A program made the position numbers and the translations under genes. Under the pieces are notes generated by a model, which was given only the letters and a program-made list of their open reading frames with translations, was not told where the DNA came from and did not search any database. A stretch of 64,000 bases of DNA from Bacillota bacterium (GTDB lineage Bacteria > Bacillota > Clostridia > Oscillospirales > Oscillospiraceae): the NCBI GenBank assembly GCA_023459875.1, contig JAEWRY010000004.1, forward strand, positions 1 through 64,000, written 5' to 3'. Of the stretch, positions 25,815-33,848 are shown piece by piece; positions within the stretch are counted from its first letter, which is position 1, and each line of letters opens with the position of its first letter.

Positions 25815-27215
25815 TTATTCTTCTGCTGTCCGGGAACCGAACTGGGTCACGTCGTTGATCCAGGCCCGGGAGCGGAACCGGTACATACCGAGGAAGAACT
25901 TCAGCGCGCTCTCCAGCATGATACAAAGATAAACCCAAAAGATATCCAGATGCAGCACCAGGCCCGAGAGCGCGGACATGGGCAGCGCAAGGAACCACAG
26001 CGGGATGAGATCGATGGCGGAGGCGGCCCGCACATCTCCGCCGCCCCGCAGCACCCCCACAATATTCGTGGAGTTGAAAGCCCTGAGCGGGAGGGCGAGG
26101 GCGGTGACTACCAGCATCATCGTGGCGATCTGGGTGGTGCGCGGCGAGAGGCTGAACAGGGGATACAGCCAGGGCGAGATGACTGAGAAGGTCAGAATGA
26201 GGGTGAGGGTGCCCCATAGAAGGCCGTTGAAGCAGGCGACCAGGGCAAGGGCGCTTCCTGTTTCGTAGACCGTGCCGATGTGGCCTGAGCCGATTTCCCG
26301 GCCCACAATGATGGCGGAGGCCGACGCCAGCGCGAATATGACTACGGTGCAGATTTTATCGATATTCCCTGCAACCGTAAAGGCGGCGAGAATTCCAGTG
26401 CTCTCGGACATATGGCCCATGATGGTGGGATAAAGACAGGTCCCGAGGCCCCAGAAGGTTTCGTTGAAAACCACGGGGGTGGCGTAGCGCACGTAGGCGG
26501 AGAGCATCGCCTTCCCGGGGCGCAGGAGAAGAGACGGCCGGAGCTGAAAGCGGCGGTTGCGCAGGGCATAAATAATCATAACCGCAAACTGCAAAATTCT
26601 GGAGAGCAGCGTTGCCAGAGCCGCGCCGGTTACGCCCAGCGCGGGGGCGCCAAGCTTGCCAAAGATGAGCACCCAGTTGAGAAAAGTGTTGCTGCACATG
26701 GAGATACTGAGAATATAAAGGCCAATTTTGGGGTTTTCCATGCTCCTGTGGGCGCCGATATAGAGCTGGGTGAGGCTTTCAAATATGTAGGAAAAGCCTA
26801 CAATTCTCGCATAATTTGCCGCAATGGCCACAAGCTCGCCGTTATTGCTGAAGAGCCCCATGAATTGCAGCGGGAAAACGGCCATGATGGAAGAAAACAA
26901 AACGGTGATTCCGCCGGCCGTATAAATCCCGACGCCGAGCACCCGGTTGATGGAATCGGTATCCCGCTTGCCCCAGTACTGGCTGATGAGAACCGACGCC
27001 CCGCTCTGCATCCCGAAAATAACCAGAAGGATGACGAAAATTGGGATATTGGCCAGCGCTACTCCCGCGATAGGGGTTTCACCGGGAAGAAGGCCGACCA
27101 TAAAGGTATCCATAAGCCCCAGAGAATTAGTGATCAGATTCTGCAGCATAATGGGGATGGCGAGCTTCACAAGGTCGGTGTAAAAAGCCTTTCCACGATT
27201 TAATACAGACAGCAT
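25815..27215 (-). CDS. MATE family efflux transporter
   Basis: A 466-residue, 12-helix transporter of the NorM/DinF-type MATE family, which exports cationic or lipophilic compounds with Na+ or H+ coupling. The N-terminal LAIPIMLQNLITNSLGLMDTFMVG and the internal repeat beginning PVVFNETFWGLG mark the two six-helix halves. It starts two bases after the stop of the cysteine desulfurase gene, whose last codons supply the GAGG ribosome site, so the two are co-transcribed and probably coupled. The link to sulfur chemistry is unexplained; drug export is the default inference. Confidence 0.92.
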   Translation of the reverse strand: MLSVLNRGKAFYTDLVKLAIPIMLQNLITNSLGLMDTFMVGLLPGETPIAGVALANIPIFVILLVIFGMQSGASVLISQYWGKRDTDSINRVLGVGIYTAGGITVLFSSIMAVFPLQFMGLFSNNGELVAIAANYARIVGFSYIFESLTQLYIGAHRSMENPKIGLYILSISMCSNTFLNWVLIFGKLGAPALGVTGAALATLLSRILQFAVMIIYALRNRRFQLRPSLLLRPGKAMLSAYVRYATPVVFNETFWGLGTCLYPTIMGHMSESTGILAAFTVAGNIDKICTVVIFALASASAIIVGREIGSGHIGTVYETGSALALVACFNGLLWGTLTLILTFSVISPWLYPLFSLSPRTTQIATMMLVVTALALPLRAFNSTNIVGVLRGGGDVRAASAIDLIPLWFLALPMSALSGLVLHLDIFWVYLCIMLESALKFFLGMYRFRSRAWINDVTQFGSRTAEE

Positions 27216-27217
27216 GG

Positions 27218-28357
27218 TTACCTCATGGCGGAAAACCGCTCGTTTTTGATTTGGACCAGCGCCTCGCAGAGCGCACCGGCGTCGGCAAGGGTGCTCTCGG
27301 GCGACAGGGAGATGCGCAGCGCGCCGGCGAGCACCGCCTTTGAAAGCCCCAGGGCGGCAAAGACATGGCTGGGCTTTCCTCTGTGGCAGGCGGAGCCGGA
27401 GGAGACGTAGACGCCTTTGTCGCTCAAGGCGCGCACCAGCATCTCCCCGGGATAGCCGGGCAGGGAGACGGCGCAGATGTGGGGCGCGTCACCGGGGGAG
27501 ATGACCACAAGCTCCGGGACTGTCCGGGTGAGCTCCGAGAGAATCTCGCCCTTCACCTGCGCCATATGCGCCGCGTCTTCCTCAAAGGCCTTTTTCCGCA
27601 GGGAGCAGGCGGCGGCGAAAGCGGCGATTTGGGGCATAGGCTCGGTGCCCGAGCGGAGGCTGTTCTCCTGGCCGCCGCCCAGCAGGAGCGGGGAGGCGGT
27701 AAGGCCCTTTCGGATATAGAGGGCGCCGATCCCCTTGGGAGCGCCCATTTTGTGGCCGCAGACCGTGAGCAGGTCTGCCCCAAGGGATGCGGGCGAGAAG
27801 GGTACCTTGCAGAAGGCCTGCGCCGCGTCCGTGTGCAGCAGGGCAGAGGAGCCTGCGCGCTTCATAAGCTTTGCGGCTTCCGCAACGCTCTGGAGGGTTC
27901 CCAGCTCATTGTTGACCAGCATGATGGAAACCAGAACGGTATCGGGACGCAGGGCGGCGGAAAGATCGTCTATTTTAATATACCCGTCTTGATCGGGGGA
28001 GAGGCGGGTGATTTCATACCCCTGCTCCTCCAGGGTTTTCAGCGGTTCCAGCACGGCCGCGTGCTCAATGGCGGTGGTGATGATGTGACGGCCCACCCGG
28101 CGGCCCTTGCTTACGGCCATGGAGATGGCCCAGTTGTCGCTCTCGGTGCCGCCCGAGGTGAAATAAAGCGACTCGGCGCCGCAGCCGAGCGCTCTGGCCA
28201 CAGCCGCCCGGTATTCCTTGAGACGCGCTGTCGCCAGGGCACCCAAAGCATGCCGGGAGGAGGGATTACCGTAGGTTTCCGTCATGACCTCCAGTGCGGC
28301 CTGGGCAGCCTCGGGACACACTCTGGTGGTGGCGGCGTTATCCAGATAGACCGGCAT
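27218..28357 (-). CDS. cysteine desulfurase (NifS/IscS-like)
   Basis: A 379-residue class V PLP enzyme that takes sulfur from cysteine as an enzyme-bound persulfide. Motifs are YLDNAATTRVCPEA at the N-terminus, TSGGTESDNWAI, the PLP Lys in VCGHKMGAPKGIG, and the persulfide Cys in SSGSACHRGKPSHV. The short persulfide loop points to the IscS/NifS class (type I). AAGGAGGG lies before the ATG. It diverges from sufC-sufBD across a 170-base spacer with two face-to-face promoters, suggesting it supplies their sulfur; a role in tRNA thiolation is also possible. Confidence 0.93.
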   Translation of the reverse strand: MPVYLDNAATTRVCPEAAQAALEVMTETYGNPSSRHALGALATARLKEYRAAVARALGCGAESLYFTSGGTESDNWAISMAVSKGRRVGRHIITTAIEHAAVLEPLKTLEEQGYEITRLSPDQDGYIKIDDLSAALRPDTVLVSIMLVNNELGTLQSVAEAAKLMKRAGSSALLHTDAAQAFCKVPFSPASLGADLLTVCGHKMGAPKGIGALYIRKGLTASPLLLGGGQENSLRSGTEPMPQIAAFAAACSLRKKAFEEDAAHMAQVKGEILSELTRTVPELVVISPGDAPHICAVSLPGYPGEMLVRALSDKGVYVSSGSACHRGKPSHVFAALGLSKAVLAGALRISLSPESTLADAGALCEALVQIKNERFSAMR

Positions 28358-28389
28358 AGAATTCCCTCCTTAAAGTGTCGTAATTTAAT

Positions 28390-28418
28390 ATTCTAATACT
28401 CTCCATGAGTAAAGTCAA
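28390..28418 (-). promoter_or_regulatory. promoter of cysteine desulfurase-MATE operon
   Basis: Minus-strand TTGACT (28413-28418) and TAGAAT (28390-28395), spacer 17. It gives a leader of only about 25 bases. Confidence 0.7.
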
Positions 28419-28435
28419 CCCACCGACAGTCCCCC

Positions 28436-28464
28436 TTGTGCTCCAAAAACACCTGTGGTATAAT
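28436..28464 (+). promoter_or_regulatory. promoter of sufC-sufBD
   Basis: TTGTGC (28436-28441), a TGG extended -10 element, and a perfect TATAAT (28459-28464), spacer 17. It lies 17 bases from the divergent -35 of the desulfurase operon. The expected transcript begins at a small hairpin, GCGCAAGGG (28471-28479) pairing with CCCTTGGCGC (28486-28495). Confidence 0.78.
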
Positions 28465-28530
28465 ACCCCTGCGCAAGGGGAGTAACCCTTGGCGCTCAGT
28501 ATCCGCGCATTACAGGAGGATAAAGCCTTT

Positions 28531-29268
28531 ATGCTTGAGATTAAAAAGCTTTCTTATCAGGTGGAAGACGCCGCAGGTCAGATTGACATCCTTCACAATG
28601 TCAATTTGACCGTGGAGGACCACCGCTTTGTGGTGGTGACCGGACCCAACGGCGGCGGAAAAACCACCCTTGCCAAGGCGGTCATGGGACTCATCCTGCC
28701 CACCGGCGGCCAGATTTTATGGAACGGCACCGACATGACTCATATGAGCATCACCGAGCGGGCTCAGTTGGGGGTGAGCTACGGGTTTCAGCAGCCGCCC
28801 CGGTTCAAAGGGATGCGGGTGAGGGACCTGCTGGAGCTTGCCTCCGGGAAAGGAACCCTTTCCCGTGACATGTGCTGCCAGTACCTGACGAAGGTGGGAC
28901 TCTGTGCCGGCGACTATGTGGACAGGGAAGTGGACACATCCCTCTCCGGCGGCGAGGTAAAGCGCATTGAGATCGCCACCATCCTCGCCCGGAAGCCCGG
29001 CCTGATGATTTTCGACGAGCCCGAGGCGGGCATCGACCTGTGGTCCTTTGCCAAGCTCACCGAGACTTTCCGCGCCCTTCACGCGCGGAAGGAATCCACG
29101 ATCATCATCATTTCCCATCAGGAGCGCATCATCGACCTGGCTGACGAAATCATCATGATTTCCAGCGGCGAGGTTGTTAAACACGGGCCCAAGGACGAGA
29201 TATTTCCTCAGATCATCGCCAATACGGTGGCTGGCTGCAGCTATATGAAGGAGGCGGCGGGCAAGTGA
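28531..29268 (+). CDS. sufC: Fe-S cluster assembly ATPase SufC
   Basis: A 245-residue ABC-type ATPase that powers Fe-S cluster assembly on SufB/SufD. Walker A GPNGGGKTT, signature LSGGEVKRIEI and Walker B LMIFDEPEAGID are intact; it lacks membrane domains. AGGAGGA is 10 bases upstream of the ATG at 28531; a TTG 14 codons earlier lacks a site. The C-terminus overlaps the next gene by four bases (GTGA), typical of sufC-sufB/D coupling. Confidence 0.93.
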   Translation: MLEIKKLSYQVEDAAGQIDILHNVNLTVEDHRFVVVTGPNGGGKTTLAKAVMGLILPTGGQILWNGTDMTHMSITERAQLGVSYGFQQPPRFKGMRVRDLLELASGKGTLSRDMCCQYLTKVGLCAGDYVDREVDTSLSGGEVKRIEIATILARKPGLMIFDEPEAGIDLWSFAKLTETFRALHARKESTIIIISHQERIIDLADEIIMISSGEVVKHGPKDEIFPQIIANTVAGCSYMKEAAGK

Positions 29269-30185
29269 TTAAGATTGATTCCGACCTTCTGCGCACCATT
29301 GCAGCCCTGGAGGGGACCCCCAAGGGCGCCTATAATATCCGCAAAAACGGAAAGCTGGACGGCCGTTCCTCCACCGCCAATATTGCCATCGACACCAAGA
29401 CCGACGGCAAGTCGGGCATCGACATCCATATTAAGCCGGGCACAAAAAAAGAATCGGTCCATATCCCCGTCATCATCACCGAGACCGGGCTGACCGAGAT
29501 GGTCTACAACGATTTTTTTATCGGATCGGACTGCGACGTGGACATCATAGCAGGCTGCGGCATCCACAACTCCGGAAGCGAGAAGGCGCAGCACGACGGC
29601 GTTCATACCTTCTACGTGGGCCCCAATTCCAAGGTGCGCTATGTGGAACGGCACTACGGCGAGGGCGAGGGAACCGGCGAGCGCATTATGAACCCTCAGA
29701 CGGTGGTCTATCTGGAGGAGGGCGCCTCCATCCAGCTGGAGACCACGCAGATCAGAGGGGTGGACTCCACCAAACGGTACACCAAGGTGGTGGCCGGCAA
29801 AGGGGCGGAGGTCGTCATCATCGAGAAACTCCTGACCCACGGGCATCAGACCGCCGAGTCGGAGATGGACATTTTACTGGAGGGCGAGGGCGCCAGCGGC
29901 CGGGTGACCTCCCGGTCGGTAGCCCAGGACAACTCGGAGCAGGTATTCTATCCCCGCATGGTGGGGGACGCCAAGTGCTTCGGGCACGTCCAGTGCGACG
30001 CCATCCTGATGGGGAACGCAAAGATCAAGGCCATTCCCGCCATCACGGCGAACCATACCGATGCCCAGCTCATCCACGAGGCGGCCATCGGGCGCATCGC
30101 CGGAGATCAGATCTTGAAGCTCATGACCCTGGGCCTCACCGAGCATGAAGCGGAAGAAAAGATTTTAAACGGTTTTTTGCGGTAA
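29265..30185 (+). CDS. SufB/SufD family Fe-S assembly protein
   Basis: A 306-residue beta-helix scaffold protein of the SufBD family, shorter than typical SufB (about 465). The core is recognisable in YVGPNSKVRYVERHYGEGEG, VAQDNSEQVFYPRMVGDAK, and the C-terminal AIGRIAGDQILKLMTLGLTEHEAEEKILNGFL. It starts with GTG at 29265, overlapping sufC by four bases. No second SufB/D gene, SufS, SufU or regulator follows: a terminator closes the transcript. So this looks like the reduced two-gene SufBC system found in many anaerobes, with one SufB-like protein in place of both B and D. Confidence 0.88.
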   Translation: MIKIDSDLLRTIAALEGTPKGAYNIRKNGKLDGRSSTANIAIDTKTDGKSGIDIHIKPGTKKESVHIPVIITETGLTEMVYNDFFIGSDCDVDIIAGCGIHNSGSEKAQHDGVHTFYVGPNSKVRYVERHYGEGEGTGERIMNPQTVVYLEEGASIQLETTQIRGVDSTKRYTKVVAGKGAEVVIIEKLLTHGHQTAESEMDILLEGEGASGRVTSRSVAQDNSEQVFYPRMVGDAKCFGHVQCDAILMGNAKIKAIPAITANHTDAQLIHEAAIGRIAGDQILKLMTLGLTEHEAEEKILNGFLR

Positions 30186-30192
30186 CTTTGAC

Positions 30193-30229
30193 AAAACAGG
30201 CGCAGGCCCAACGGGCCTGCGCCTGTTTT
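30193..30229. terminator. strong bidirectional terminator
   Basis: A 17-bp perfect stem (30193-30209, 30213-30229) with A-run before and T-run after, between the convergent suf operon and the histidine kinase gene. Confidence 0.92.
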
Positions 30230-30242
30230 TTATACTCCAGGA

Positions 30243-31637
30243 CTATTCCGGAAGACAGCTGAGTCTTATTTTAAATACCGCGCCGGACTCCCCGGGGACG
30301 GCCGTGATGCCGCCGTGGAGCAGCTCCATCGACTTTTTGGCGATTGCAAGGCCAAGACCGAAATTCCCGCCCTTTCCCTTATAAAAGCGGTCGAAGAGCC
30401 GGGGCAGAGAGGCCTCGTCAAAACCCGGCCCGTCGTCCCGGACGGTGATGACCGCCTGGCCGTCCTGCCGTGCCAGGGAGATGACCACCTCGGTTTTTGC
30501 GTACCTGAGGCAATTGGAAGCGGTATTTCCCACCGCCTGTAAAAGCAGCCGCTCGTCGGCAACCGCTGTCGTACCGCCGTGGCCCGGATCAAAGGTAATT
30601 TTTTTATGCTCCTTGATCGCCAGGCCTTCCAGACGGAACACATATTCGGCAAGCAGTTCCTCCAGATCAATTTTCTCAAGGCTAACATCATACGGGTCAG
30701 CGTCCATTCTGGACAGGGTCAGCAGTTCTCCCACCAGCGAGGTGAGCTTGATGCTCTCTTCTTTTATAATGGAAGCCGCGGCCTTGGGATCGTCCCCGAT
30801 CTCGTTTTCAATGGCTTCGGCGTAGCCCTGGATGGTCATAAGCGGCGTTCTCAGCTCGTGAGACGCGTTTTGAAAGAACAGCTTCTGCGCTTCGTCGGAG
30901 GCCTTGAGCCGCATGGACATTTCGTTCATACCTTCGCACAGGCGCGAGATTTCAAGCGAGCTTTGATCGGGAGGGACCGGGATAAAATTGCCCTTTCCGA
31001 TCTCACCCGCGTAATCGCAGGCCTTTTTGATCGGGCGGCTGATATCGCTCGCCGCCTTGCCTGCAAGCAGCAAACCGAAGAGCAGGGAGATGAGCATAAC
31101 GCCGGCCAGCATGAGATTGATCGCCAGGATCATCCTTACGCTTTCCGACGCGTCCGCCACAAATACAATATAGAGTTTCATTCCCTTGATCTCATCAAAG
31201 GGCATGCCGGCCACGTAACGTCCGCCGCCCGCCTGCGTCCTCCGGATTTCTCCGGGATGAGCGTCGAAGTCCATGGCTTCTATCTCTGCCAGAAGAGCGC
31301 CGCTCAGCAAGGTGTCCGCGGTGTCCCTTGGGAAAAGCGCCTTATACTCTTCGTTGAAGATAAAAAACTCCGTGTTTCCCGAAAGCCGCGAAGCGGTCAG
31401 CGCGGCGCTCAGGCCGACGAGGGCCGAATCGGCGCTTTCCGCGTTGGAAAGCGCCGCCTCCATGAGCTGCTTTTCCACAAGCAGATTCATGGTGGAAAAG
31501 GTGCTCTGAAGCTCTTTCCGGGTGCTGCTGTCAAAATAAATTGAGACGGCGATGTTATACAGCACCAATACGGCCAGCATGATGACTGCCGTCTGGGCGA
31601 TAAACAGGGAAAGCAGTTTCTTTCTGACGGTTTTCAT
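30243..31637 (-). CDS. sensor histidine kinase
   Basis: A 464-residue membrane kinase. Two membrane helices (about 12-33 and 171-193) flank an extracytoplasmic domain of about 135 residues that may be a Cache-like sensor. A HAMP linker (SDISRPIKKACDYA) leads to HisKA with phospho-accepting His260 in FFQNASHELRTPL, and the HATPase has NTASNCLRYA, DDGPGFD and GNFGLGLAIAK. The start overlaps the regulator stop by four bases, so the pair is translated together. It diverges from a lipoprotein gene that may be its target or partner. The signal is unknown. Confidence 0.93.
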   Translation of the reverse strand: MKTVRKKLLSLFIAQTAVIMLAVLVLYNIAVSIYFDSSTRKELQSTFSTMNLLVEKQLMEAALSNAESADSALVGLSAALTASRLSGNTEFFIFNEEYKALFPRDTADTLLSGALLAEIEAMDFDAHPGEIRRTQAGGGRYVAGMPFDEIKGMKLYIVFVADASESVRMILAINLMLAGVMLISLLFGLLLAGKAASDISRPIKKACDYAGEIGKGNFIPVPPDQSSLEISRLCEGMNEMSMRLKASDEAQKLFFQNASHELRTPLMTIQGYAEAIENEIGDDPKAAASIIKEESIKLTSLVGELLTLSRMDADPYDVSLEKIDLEELLAEYVFRLEGLAIKEHKKITFDPGHGGTTAVADERLLLQAVGNTASNCLRYAKTEVVISLARQDGQAVITVRDDGPGFDEASLPRLFDRFYKGKGGNFGLGLAIAKKSMELLHGGITAVPGESGAVFKIRLSCLPE

Positions 31638-32329
31638 GCCCGGCTTTCCTCCGCGGTTTCCAGCTTAAAGCCGTATCCCCAGACGGGCAGGATCCGTACG
31701 CTGCTGTCCCGCAGTTTTTTACGCAGCCTTTTAACCGTGTCGTCGGTGACTCTGGTGTCCACTTCCGATTCAAAGCGCCACACCGACCGGAGAAGCTCCT
31801 CCCTGGAAACCGCCCTTCCGCTGTTTTTAACGAGATAAACAATGAGCGAATATTCGGTGGGGGTAAGCTCCAGCTTCCCGCCGCCCAGATAAGCCTGCCG
31901 CTCGGGAATGCGGATTCTGAGGTCTCCGCAGCTCAGCTCGCCGTCTTCCGGGTCCTCCCGGCTGAGACTCATGCGGCGGAAGATGGCCTTTACTCGTACG
32001 ACCAGTTCCAGAGGGGAAAAGGGCTTGACCATATAATCGTCGCTGCCGATGGCGATGCCGCTGATCCGGTCGAGTTCGCTGTCCCGGGCGGAGACGATGA
32101 TGATGGGAACGCTGCTTTTCTCGCGAAGCGAGGCGCACAGACTGAGTCCGTCGGTTCCCGGCATCATGATGTCAAGGATCAGGAGGTCTGCGGGCTTTGC
32201 GGAAAACGCCCGCAGAAGGCTGTCGCCGTCTTCAAAGACCTCGGTTTCGAACCCGTCGTTTCTCAGAAATCTTGCAATCAGCTCCCGGATGTTTTTGTCG
32301 TCGTCAGCGATATAGATAAGCTTCGGCAT
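31634..32329 (-). CDS. OmpR/PhoB-type response regulator
   Basis: A 231-residue regulator. The receiver domain has the acidic pair DDD near residues 9-11, phospho-acceptor Asp53 in LLILDIMMPG, and Lys102 in DDYMVKPFSP. The C-terminal winged helix (LTPTEYSLIVYLVKNSGRAVSREELL and VDTRVTDDTVKRLRKKL) belongs to the OmpR group, which binds tandem direct repeats with about 11-bp period. Such a repeat exists in the divergent intergenic region at 32401-32422. GGAGGG precedes the ATG. Cotranscribed with the kinase that follows it. Confidence 0.94.
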   Translation of the reverse strand: MPKLIYIADDDKNIRELIARFLRNDGFETEVFEDGDSLLRAFSAKPADLLILDIMMPGTDGLSLCASLREKSSVPIIIVSARDSELDRISGIAIGSDDYMVKPFSPLELVVRVKAIFRRMSLSREDPEDGELSCGDLRIRIPERQAYLGGGKLELTPTEYSLIVYLVKNSGRAVSREELLRSVWRFESEVDTRVTDDTVKRLRKKLRDSSVRILPVWGYGFKLETAEESRA

Positions 32330-32400
32330 ACCGTATCCCTCCGGAAAAGAAGTGTCATTTCAGGTAAAGGGTACCACATTCGCACTGAAAATGAAAGGTC

Positions 32401-32422
32401 TGCCGCAGTTTTGCCACAGTTT
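32401..32422 (+). promoter_or_regulatory. 11-bp tandem repeat, likely response-regulator site
   Basis: TGCCGCAGTTT (32401-32411) is followed directly by TGCCACAGTTT (32412-32422), differing at one base. The 11-bp period fits OmpR/PhoB-family dimers, and the repeat ends 5 bases upstream of the -35 of the lipoprotein promoter, a usual activator position. Confidence 0.6.
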
Positions 32423-32427
32423 CGTAC

Positions 32428-32456
32428 TTGATTTCACAAAGATTATTTTCTATGAT
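32428..32456 (+). promoter_or_regulatory. promoter of lipoprotein-coiled-coil operon
   Basis: TTGATT (32428-32433) and TATGAT (32451-32456), spacer 17, 40 bases before the ATG. Immediately downstream of the tandem repeat. Confidence 0.65.
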
Positions 32457-32495
32457 TAACTTGCAAGCTTGCTTTAAGATTCTGGAGGTGGGACA

Positions 32496-32861
32496 ATGAA
32501 AGTTCGATCTGCCGCAATAGGAGCGGTACTGATTCTTCTGCTCCTGACTGGCTGCGCAAAGGCGGAAACAGGCGCGGCGGGGAAGGAAAGCGCCGCTCCC
32601 GCTTCCCCAGCCGCGACGGTAACGTCCGGCCTGCCGGCGGAAAGCGCGTCTTCCGGCGCGGCGCCTTCGGGCAGCGAGGCGGAGCCGGCTCCGAGCGGCG
32701 CCGCTGATCCCAAAGCGGCGGCCCCGGGGAGTCCGACCGGCGCAGCTGATCCTAAGGAAGCCGGACAGGTACTCGACGGGATTCTCAATCAGCTGGATCA
32801 GTTGGATCAGCTTTATTCCGAGATGGACGAAGTATCAGACGACGACTTAAATGTCAACTGA
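32496..32861 (+). CDS. putative lipoprotein of unknown function
   Basis: A 121-residue protein with a lipobox LLLTGC, Cys20 being the predicted lipidated residue after signal peptidase II cleavage. Residues 21-92 are low-complexity Ala/Ser/Pro/Gly with a near-repeat GAADPK, probably an extended wall-spanning linker. The C-terminus (GQVLDGILNQLDQLDQLYSE) forms a short amphipathic helix and an acidic tail. I recognise no family. GGAGGTGG precedes the ATG. It starts a two-gene operon with the helical secreted protein 18 bases downstream, and faces the two-component genes. Confidence 0.75.
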   Translation: MKVRSAAIGAVLILLLLTGCAKAETGAAGKESAAPASPAATVTSGLPAESASSGAAPSGSEAEPAPSGAADPKAAAPGSPTGAADPKEAGQVLDGILNQLDQLDQLYSEMDEVSDDDLNVN

Positions 32862-32879
32862 CCAAAGGAGAGAAAAATT

Positions 32880-33389
32880 ATGTCTAAAAAGATCATTGCC
32901 GTGCTCTGTGCGCTGACGCTGATGTTAACCGTTTCGGCAGGTGCCGTAGGTACGGGCGCGAAATCGGGCGAAAAAGCCGCCGCAGCGGCCGAAAATTCGG
33001 AAACCATATCTGAGATTAAAACCCTGCTTGCTCAGGTGAGGGAAAACAGCCTGCAGTTAAGACTTTTGTCTACGAAAAACAGCGATTTACGCCAGGAATG
33101 CAGGGAAAAAATCCGCGCGATTAAAGATGGGAGCGGCACCGTATCCGAGGACACCCTGTCCCAGCTTAAAGAGCTGCTCGACAAGACACAGACGGTGTAT
33201 GGACAGCTCGCCGAAACCACGGGCGATGTCCGCGAGCAGATGCTGGAGTATCGGCTGAACAAAATGGATAAGGACTATGACTCCATGCTCTCAAACCTGC
33301 AAAGTGTCCTCCAGGTGCAGGAGACCCGGATGGAACTGAAAACCCAGCTCAACGACCTGCTGCAGCAGATGGCGGATCTGCTCGGCTGA
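32880..33389 (+). CDS. secreted helical/coiled-coil protein of unknown function
   Basis: A 169-residue protein with an N-terminal signal peptide (KKIIAVLCALTLMLTVSAGA) and no lipobox, so exported and released or held non-covalently. Residues 40-169 are almost wholly predicted helical with heptad-like Leu spacing (SEIKTLLAQVRENSLQLRLL and LSNLQSVLQVQETRMELKTQ). No enzyme motif, no cysteines in the mature part. AAAGGAG lies upstream. It follows the lipoprotein in one transcript and is closed by a strong terminator. A helical adaptor or sensor accessory on the cell surface is inferred only from form and position. Confidence 0.75.
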   Translation: MSKKIIAVLCALTLMLTVSAGAVGTGAKSGEKAAAAAENSETISEIKTLLAQVRENSLQLRLLSTKNSDLRQECREKIRAIKDGSGTVSEDTLSQLKELLDKTQTVYGQLAETTGDVREQMLEYRLNKMDKDYDSMLSNLQSVLQVQETRMELKTQLNDLLQQMADLLG

Positions 33390-33416
33390 CGAGCCGTCTT
33401 GTTTACAAAGAAATGC

Positions 33417-33457
33417 AAAACGGGCGCAAACCGGATGAACCGGTTTGCGCCCGTTTT
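33417..33457. terminator. strong bidirectional terminator
   Basis: An 18-bp perfect stem (33417-33434, 33440-33457) with loop ATGAA and A/T runs on both sides, between convergent genes. Confidence 0.9.
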
Positions 33458-33488
33458 ACCTTCCAAAGCTTAAACCACGCCGGCGTAA

Positions 33489-33665
33489 TCAGTCGGCGTA
33501 ATCATCAGACTTAGATTCAGGGGTTCCGAAGAGGAGAGTACACTCGTCCATGACCTTGTCTTTAATGGGATTCACATAAGTGGATACTTTATCCCAGTTG
33601 GTGACAACATAGCCGGCGGCAGCAACAAGCGCAACGGTTTTGATAAGGGAACTGATGAGCTTCAT
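33489..33665 (-). CDS. small single-helix protein
   Basis: A 58-residue protein of unknown function. Residues 2-22 (KLISSLIKTVALVAAAGYVV) can form one membrane helix; the rest is hydrophilic with an acidic end. AGGAGG lies 9 bases before the ATG, and an ideal promoter is upstream, so it is very probably expressed. It resembles the short 'hypothetical' membrane peptides common in Oscillospiraceae, but I recognise no family. It diverges from the Gls24-fakA operon. Confidence 0.7.
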   Translation of the reverse strand: MKLISSLIKTVALVAAAGYVVTNWDKVSTYVNPIKDKVMDECTLLFGTPESKSDDYAD

Positions 33666-33701
33666 TTCAAGATTTCCTCCTGTCATGTAGATGTTTATCC
33701 T

Positions 33702-33730
33702 ATTTTACACGAAAACAAGACAAATTACAA
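33702..33730 (-). promoter_or_regulatory. promoter of the 58-residue protein
   Basis: Minus-strand TTGTAA (33725-33730) and TAAAAT (33702-33707), spacer 17. Confidence 0.62.
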
Positions 33731-33752
33731 TTACTTTAAAAAACTTTTTTGC

Positions 33753-33781
33753 TTGTATTTTTTCATATAAAGTACTAAAAT
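33753..33781 (+). promoter_or_regulatory. promoter of the Gls24-fakA operon
   Basis: TTGTAT (33753-33758) and TAAAAT (33776-33781), spacer 17, in an AT-rich spacer. Confidence 0.6.
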
Positions 33782-33848
33782 AATAAAATATATTGAATAT
33801 ATATCACTTAAGACGCGAGACTTACAGTTTCAGGAAAGGATGATCCTT

